Below are positions 5,305 through 8,246 of a stretch of 8,246 nt of DNA, piece after piece. The notes under the pieces are model-generated. The model was not told where the DNA came from, ran no database searches, and saw nothing but the letters and a program-made list of their open reading frames with translations. A program made the translations under genes and the position numbers. Every line of letters starts with the position of its first letter. Within the stretch, counting starts at the first letter, position 1. This DNA comes from an uncultured Streptococcus sp. (GTDB lineage: Bacteria > Bacillota > Bacilli > Lactobacillales > Aerococcaceae), in assembly GCA_916049935.1 (NCBI GenBank), contig CAJZJI010000021.1, forward strand, positions 1-8,246, in the 5' to 3' direction.

Positions 5305-5742
5305 TTAACTGTTGAAATGAAGTGATAGCTTCAAGTAAGAAACACCGCTGACGATAAACAACACCCCTGCTAGCCAGGGTAACAATAAATAACTCATCGC
5401 GTAAATATCGCTCGCCCACTCCCAGCTAAAAACGAGCGTCTCTAACCATTTCCACTCCATAATGATTCGCGAGAAATAAAATAGTACGATGAGTCCCCCA
5501 GATGCTAAAAATAGCTTCGGTACCCATCTTTTAATCCGAACATCTCCACTATAATAGCGCAATGCTTTTACCCCTAAAGCGATAACCAATAGATTGATGA
5601 TTCCTAAAATAATTACTGCTTCGTAAGGTTGAGGTTGCCTTGGACGTCGAAGGATGACTATGAGTACGGGTGCAAGAATCACTACCACACCCCAAACAAT
5701 ACCGACAACGCCACAAACTTTTGCTAATGTCTTATTCTTCAT
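5305..5742 (-). CDS. Array membrane protein P6 (divergent member)
   Basis: A 145-residue membrane protein, recognisably related to P1-P5 but more distant. The N-terminal 'VVGIVWG' (12-18), the central 'VKALRYYSGDVRIKRW' (58-73), 'KLFLASG' (76-82) and a final 'SGVSYLKLSLHF' (132-143) correspond to the array motifs. The conserved Cys at the end of helix 4 and the NFKE tail are lost. The first outer loop is short and basic ('RRPRQPQP', 32-39) and the second is Trp-rich ('EWKWLETLVFSWEW'), unlike the others. The AAGGAGG site 7 bases before the ATG is the strongest of the array. It lies 31 bases after P7 and its stop overlaps the P5 ribosome binding site. Function unknown. Confidence 0.9.
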   Translation of the reverse strand: MKNKTLAKVCGVVGIVWGVVVILAPVLIVILRRPRQPQPYEAVIILGIINLLVIALGVKALRYYSGDVRIKRWVPKLFLASGGLIVLFYFSRIIMEWKWLETLVFSWEWASDIYAMSYLLLPWLAGVLFIVSGVSYLKLSLHFNS

Positions 5743-5773
5743 CGGTCTCCCTCCTTCGAATTCAAAACATTGC

Positions 5774-6286
5774 TTAACGGTCGAATCGATTTAACGAAAT
5801 TAAATATCCAGCTCCAGAAATCAATCCCAATAGTCCAGAAACTCCACCCGTGATAATGAGAATGGAGCCCATCCCACCGATTTGAAGCGTCACATCATTG
5901 ATACCTGTTAATCCTGGAATATAGGACAGGAGAACCGGAAGCGTCGCAATAACTCCTAAACTTGCCGCCAGTAAAAAGATTTTTGTAATCCAATACGGAA
6001 CTTCGCCCGTCTTTTTATAATAGCGATGACTCATTTGAGCGACAATAAACATCACCCAAATAAACGCAACGAGATAAATAAACATCGTCTGCGTTTGGTG
6101 CAAAATCTGAAGTGTTTCTTCTGAGGGTTCGGTAAATGGAAAAACCATACTAAAAATGACAATCGAAAAAATATTCGGCAAGATATAAGAAGGCGCCACA
6201 AAGATGAGTCCACCCCATACAATTCCTAGTATTCCGCTTAACAACGCCCATAGTTTTGATTTTTTTGGTTGTTCCACAGCCTGCAC
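5774..6286 (-). CDS. Array membrane protein P7 (first and longest, divergent)
   Basis: The first gene of the array, 170 residues, with a GTG start. It has an N-terminal extension ('MQAVEQPKKSK') and a longer first outer loop ('FPFTEPSEETLQILHQTQ', about 49-66). The array pattern is still clear: 'LGIVWGG' (20-26), 'HRYYKKTGEVPYW' (87-99) in the place of the YYKGDxRV loop, 'KIFLLAA' (102-108), and a C-terminal 'LISGAGYLISLNRF' (155-168) without the Cys. GAGG lies 8 bases before the GTG. An ATG two codon-positions upstream (6290-6288) is in another frame and does not fit the family. An extended -10 box lies about 30 bases upstream. Function unknown; with P6 it may be the older or functionally distinct part of the array. 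Confidence 0.88.
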   Translation of the reverse strand: MQAVEQPKKSKLWALLSGILGIVWGGLIFVAPSYILPNIFSIVIFSMVFPFTEPSEETLQILHQTQTMFIYLVAFIWVMFIVAQMSHRYYKKTGEVPYWITKIFLLAASLGVIATLPVLLSYIPGLTGINDVTLQIGGMGSILIITGGVSGLLGLISGAGYLISLNRFDR

Positions 6287-6317
6287 TCATAACGCCTCTT
6301 TTCTTCTTGTTTTCCTT

Positions 6318-6326
6318 ATTTTATCA
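6318..6326 (-). promoter_or_regulatory. Extended -10 promoter of the seven-gene array
   Basis: On the minus strand TG-A-TAAAAT, an extended -10 box 32 bases before the GTG of P7. The -35 region (TTCTAC at a 17-base spacing) is weak. It sits between the ridA terminator (6360-6389) and the first array gene, so it is the only clear candidate promoter for the array. Confidence 0.5.
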
Positions 6327-6359
6327 CAACCGCTCGTCCCGTAGAAGAAAACCACCAAC

Positions 6360-6389
6360 AAAAAACACCTGCGCCAGATGACGCAAGTG
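6360..6389 (-). terminator. Intrinsic terminator of the patB-ridA operon
   Basis: CACCTGCG (6366-6373) pairs with CGCAAGTG (6382-6389) with one G-T wobble and an 8-base loop. Six A residues at 6360-6365 give the T run on the minus strand. It begins 11 bases after the ridA stop codon. Confidence 0.88.
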
Positions 6390-6399
6390 CTCAATTCAT

Positions 6400-6786
6400 T
6401 TATACTTTTACAGCAATCGCTTGGATTTCCACAAGAGCATTCTTTGGTAAGGCTGCTGCTTGGAACGCCATGCGCGCTGGATAAGGAGCCGCAAAATACT
6501 CTCCATACACTTCATTCATGTTCGCAAAGTCGTTGATGTCCGCTAGTAGTACGGTTGTCGATACGACCGCATCCATTCCTACCCCTGCACTTTCTAAAAT
6601 CGCACGGATATTTTTCAATGATTGATGTGTTTGGCTAGCGATATCACTTCCTGCGAACTCCCCTGTTTCAGGAACGATTGGCAACTGTCCAGAGACGACA
6701 ATCGTTTCTCCTGTGTAGGCTACTCCTTGTGAGTAAGGCCCGATTGCTTTTGGAGCCTGTTCTGTTTGAATTACTTTCTTTGTCAT
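6400..6786 (-). CDS. ridA: RidA family enamine/imine deaminase
   Basis: A 128-residue RidA (YjgF/YER057c/UK114) protein, exactly the usual length. RidA is a cytoplasmic trimer that hydrolyses reactive enamine/imine products such as 2-aminoacrylate, released by PLP enzymes, to the keto acid and ammonia. Visible family features are 'AIGPYSQG' (14-21, with the conserved Tyr), 'VVSGQLP' (30-36), R105 in 'YPARM' and E120 in 'LVEIQAIAV'; Arg105 and Glu120 are the key substrate-binding and catalytic positions in Escherichia coli RidA. Positions 106-107, Ser-Cys in E. coli, are Met-Ala here, which may modify the pocket; the Cys is not universal in the family. AGGAGG lies 6 bases before the ATG and overlaps the stop codon of the preceding PLP enzyme gene, 10 bases away. 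This fixes the start and indicates coupled translation. A terminator follows the gene. Confidence 0.97.
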   Translation of the reverse strand: MTKKVIQTEQAPKAIGPYSQGVAYTGETIVVSGQLPIVPETGEFAGSDIASQTHQSLKNIRAILESAGVGMDAVVSTTVLLADINDFANMNEVYGEYFAAPYPARMAFQAAALPKNALVEIQAIAVKV

Positions 6787-6796
6787 GGAAATCCTC

Positions 6797-8026
6797 CTAG
6801 TCTAATGGTGGCACAGTGTCCACGAATACATATTTTTTCATACGGTCAAATGCTTCAACAAGACGCGCGTACGGCAACGCGAGGTTGATACGGATACAGC
6901 CTTCGCCAAAGAACATCTTGCCATCTTGCCAAGCCACGCCGACATCCCAGCCGCGTTTTTCAAGCTGTTCGAGCGTCAGATTGTGTTTTTTCAAGAACTC
7001 TGAGCAGTCGATAAAGAGCATGTACGTGCCTTCAGGTTTTGTGACCTCCACGCCGTCAAATTCACGGTGAATAAAGTCGCACGCATAGTCCGCATTCTTC
7101 TCGATCACTTCACGCAACTCTTCCAACCACTCGTATCCTTCTTCTTGATACGCCCCGATTAACGCATGCATTGACATCACATTCATCGCGTTATAATGCG
7201 GCTTCATCCCTTTTGACTCGACACGGTCTCTTAACGCATCATTGTAAATTACATGATAACTACCCACGAGCCCTGCCAAGTTAAACGTCTTACTTGGCGC
7301 ATACATGGCTACTGTACGATTCTTTGCATCTTCTGAAATCAACTGCGTTGGGATATGCTTATGGCCTTTAAAAATAATATCTGACCAAATTTCATCCGAC
7401 ACGACAATCACATCGTACTTACGGTAAATCTCCATCGCGCGTTCGATTTCTTCTTTCTCCCATACACGACCACTCGGGTTATGCGGTGAACAGAAAATCG
7501 CCACATGTATCTTATGCGCTTTGATTTTTCGTTCCATATCCTCAAAGTCCATACGATAAACGCCCTGTTCATCTTTCACAAGCGGGCTATGCACGGCCTT
7601 CAATCCATTATCATTTAACGACTGCGTAAAGCCGACATAGGTTGGACTATGCACTAACACTGCATCTCCAGGTGCAGCATACGAAGTCAATGTCGAAACG
7701 ACTCCCCCAAGCACGCCATTTTCATGACCAATATGTTTGCGCGTTAACCCTGTTACTTGATGGTGGCGCGCATGCCACTGAATAATGCTCTCGTAGTACT
7801 CTTTAGAAGGCATAAAGTACCCGAAAATCGGATGTTCCAATCGTTTTTGCATCGCCGAAATCACTGTCGGTGCGGTTGGAAAACTCATGTCCGCGATCCA
7901 CATCGGAATCACATCGAAGCCTTTCTTCGGTCTATCTGGCGACTTCCCTGGAATCAACCCCAGCCCATCAACAGCCAGCGCGTCCATTCCACGTCTGTCA
8001 TATTCCGTTGTAAAATCAAATTTCAT
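6797..8026 (-). CDS. patB: MalY/PatB-family PLP-dependent C-S beta-lyase
   Basis: A 409-residue fold-type I PLP enzyme of the MalY/PatB group, which cleaves cystathionine and cysteine-type substrates to a thiol, pyruvate and ammonia through 2-aminoacrylate. It starts '[13 protein letters not shown]' and has the group's '[14 protein letters not shown]' (40-53). Residues expected to hold PLP are Y130 in 'SPTYVGF', N183 in '[10 protein letters not shown]', D211 in 'VVSDEIWSD' and the Schiff-base lysine K246 in '[10 protein letters not shown]'. R379 in '[14 protein letters not shown]' should bind the substrate carboxylate. All are present, so the enzyme looks active. The start at 8026 is preferred because AAGGAGG lies 8 bases upstream and the promoter would begin transcription near 8048; the longer frame to 8083 would start upstream of that. 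Likely roles are methionine synthesis or sulfur-amino-acid breakdown. A plain aminotransferase role cannot be excluded by sequence. Co-transcribed with ridA. Confidence 0.95.
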   Translation of the reverse strand: MKFDFTTEYDRRGMDALAVDGLGLIPGKSPDRPKKGFDVIPMWIADMSFPTAPTVISAMQKRLEHPIFGYFMPSKEYYESIIQWHARHHQVTGLTRKHIGHENGVLGGVVSTLTSYAAPGDAVLVHSPTYVGFTQSLNDNGLKAVHSPLVKDEQGVYRMDFEDMERKIKAHKIHVAIFCSPHNPSGRVWEKEEIERAMEIYRKYDVIVVSDEIWSDIIFKGHKHIPTQLISEDAKNRTVAMYAPSKTFNLAGLVGSYHVIYNDALRDRVESKGMKPHYNAMNVMSMHALIGAYQEEGYEWLEELREVIEKNADYACDFIHREFDGVEVTKPEGTYMLFIDCSEFLKKHNLTLEQLEKRGWDVGVAWQDGKMFFGEGCIRINLALPYARLVEAFDRMKKYVFVDTVPPLD

Positions 8027-8054
8027 CCGCAAAACCTCCTTGAATCTCCCCACC

Positions 8055-8083
8055 ATTATACACCGTTCCCCGCCTCCACTCAA
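8055..8083 (-). promoter_or_regulatory. Sigma-A promoter of the patB-ridA operon
   Basis: On the minus strand TTGAGT (8078-8083), a 17-base spacer and a perfect TATAAT (8055-8060). The leader to the ATG at 8026 would be only about 22 bases, so no leader-RNA switch is expected downstream of it. The spacer is notably G-rich for this AT-rich genome. Confidence 0.75.
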
Positions 8084-8110
8084 CGCCCTCCGCGAACCCC
8101 GCCAAACAAC

Positions 8111-8120
8111 ATCACGTGAT
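8111..8120. promoter_or_regulatory. Perfect 10-bp palindrome, candidate operator
   Basis: ATCACGTGAT, a perfect palindrome centred about 67 bases before the predicted start of transcription of patB. This is a usual distance for an activator such as a LysR-type regulator of sulfur metabolism. I know no specific regulator for this exact site; the operator role is inference. Confidence 0.35.
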
Positions 8121-8143
8121 AAGCACCGTTCACAAAATAAGTT

Positions 8144-8168
8144 AAAAAACGAAGTCTCCCTAGGACTC
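8144..8168 (-). terminator. Terminator-like hairpin upstream of patB
   Basis: On the minus strand GAGTC pairs with GACTT (one G-T wobble) around a 7-base loop, followed by CG and six T residues (A run 8144-8149). The stem is short. It would end transcription of a minus-strand gene lying beyond the window. Confidence 0.45.
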
Positions 8169-8207
8169 TATAGTATGAACAATAGAGAGAAGCAACCGAT
8201 GTGAATT

Positions 8208-8241
8208 ACTGCCGCTGTGAAATTTATTTCCATGCGGCAGT
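8208..8241. repeat. Inverted repeat at window edge
   Basis: ACTGCCGC (8208-8215) and GCGGCAGT (8234-8241), perfect 8-bp arms around 18 bases that can fold further (GAAA with TTTC). No T run is visible on either side before the window ends. The stretch 8027-8246 otherwise holds regulatory sites but no gene that I can support. Confidence 0.5.
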
Positions 8242-8246
8242 TTGAA

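Noticed and set aside
4879..5325. Open frames opposite or inside P5 (4879-5100 plus, 5134-5325 plus, 5095-5277 minus)
   Set aside because: They overlap a gene supported by its paralogs and a ribosome binding site; the alternative frames show no family likeness.
7757..8204. Plus-strand open frames at 7757-8119 and 7887-8204, and 6816-7070
   Set aside because: They are antisense shadows of the patB gene and its promoter region, with no coding signature of their own.
8170..8246. Two minus-strand frames open from the window edge to TAG codons near 8161 and 8170
   Set aside because: Short, without recognisable sequence. Either could be the end of an upstream gene, but the inverted repeat at 8208-8241 and the lack of any motif leave no support.

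Overview
Every protein gene recognised here lies on the minus strand. The window looks like chromosomal DNA of a low-GC Gram-positive bacterium, probably of the Lactobacillales. The reasons are the AT-rich composition, strong AGGAGG-type ribosome binding sites, TATAAT promoters, stem plus T-run terminators, and low-GC-Firmicute-like proteins. The genus cannot be fixed from the sequence; a Carnobacteriaceae or Aerococcaceae-like organism is only a guess.

Layout from high to low coordinates (direction of transcription): (1) 8246-8027 is a non-coding region with a hairpin at the window edge, a terminator-like structure, a perfect 10-bp palindrome and a good sigma-A promoter. (2) 8026-6400 is a two-gene operon: a MalY/PatB-type PLP-dependent C-S lyase whose stop codon overlaps the ribosome binding site of ridA. 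The first enzyme type releases 2-aminoacrylate and RidA hydrolyses it. The operon ends at a terminator at 6360-6389. (3) 6286-2822 is the main surprise: seven consecutive small genes (called P7 to P1 here, in order of transcription), all encoding related four-helix membrane proteins. P1-P5 align over 149 residues without a gap. Cytoplasmic parts are conserved and predicted outer loops vary. The run has one promoter-like site in front and one terminator behind, so it is probably one operon. Its function is unknown. (4) 2733-1480 is an HI0933/BaiN-type flavoprotein with its own -10 box directly behind the terminator of the array. (5) 1326-1208 on the plus strand is a short non-coding RNA candidate with its own promoter, a long closing helix and a UUCG-loop terminator, placed tail to tail with the terminator of the flavoprotein gene. 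(6) 1098-1 is a two-gene operon of a protein with a His-then-Cys arrangement (possible circularly permuted NlpC/P60-like fold) and a DUF4336 protein cut by the window edge.

The two most unusual parts are the seven-gene membrane-protein array and the free-standing RNA at 1208-1326. For both, the structural observations come directly from the sequence, and the functional ideas are inference.
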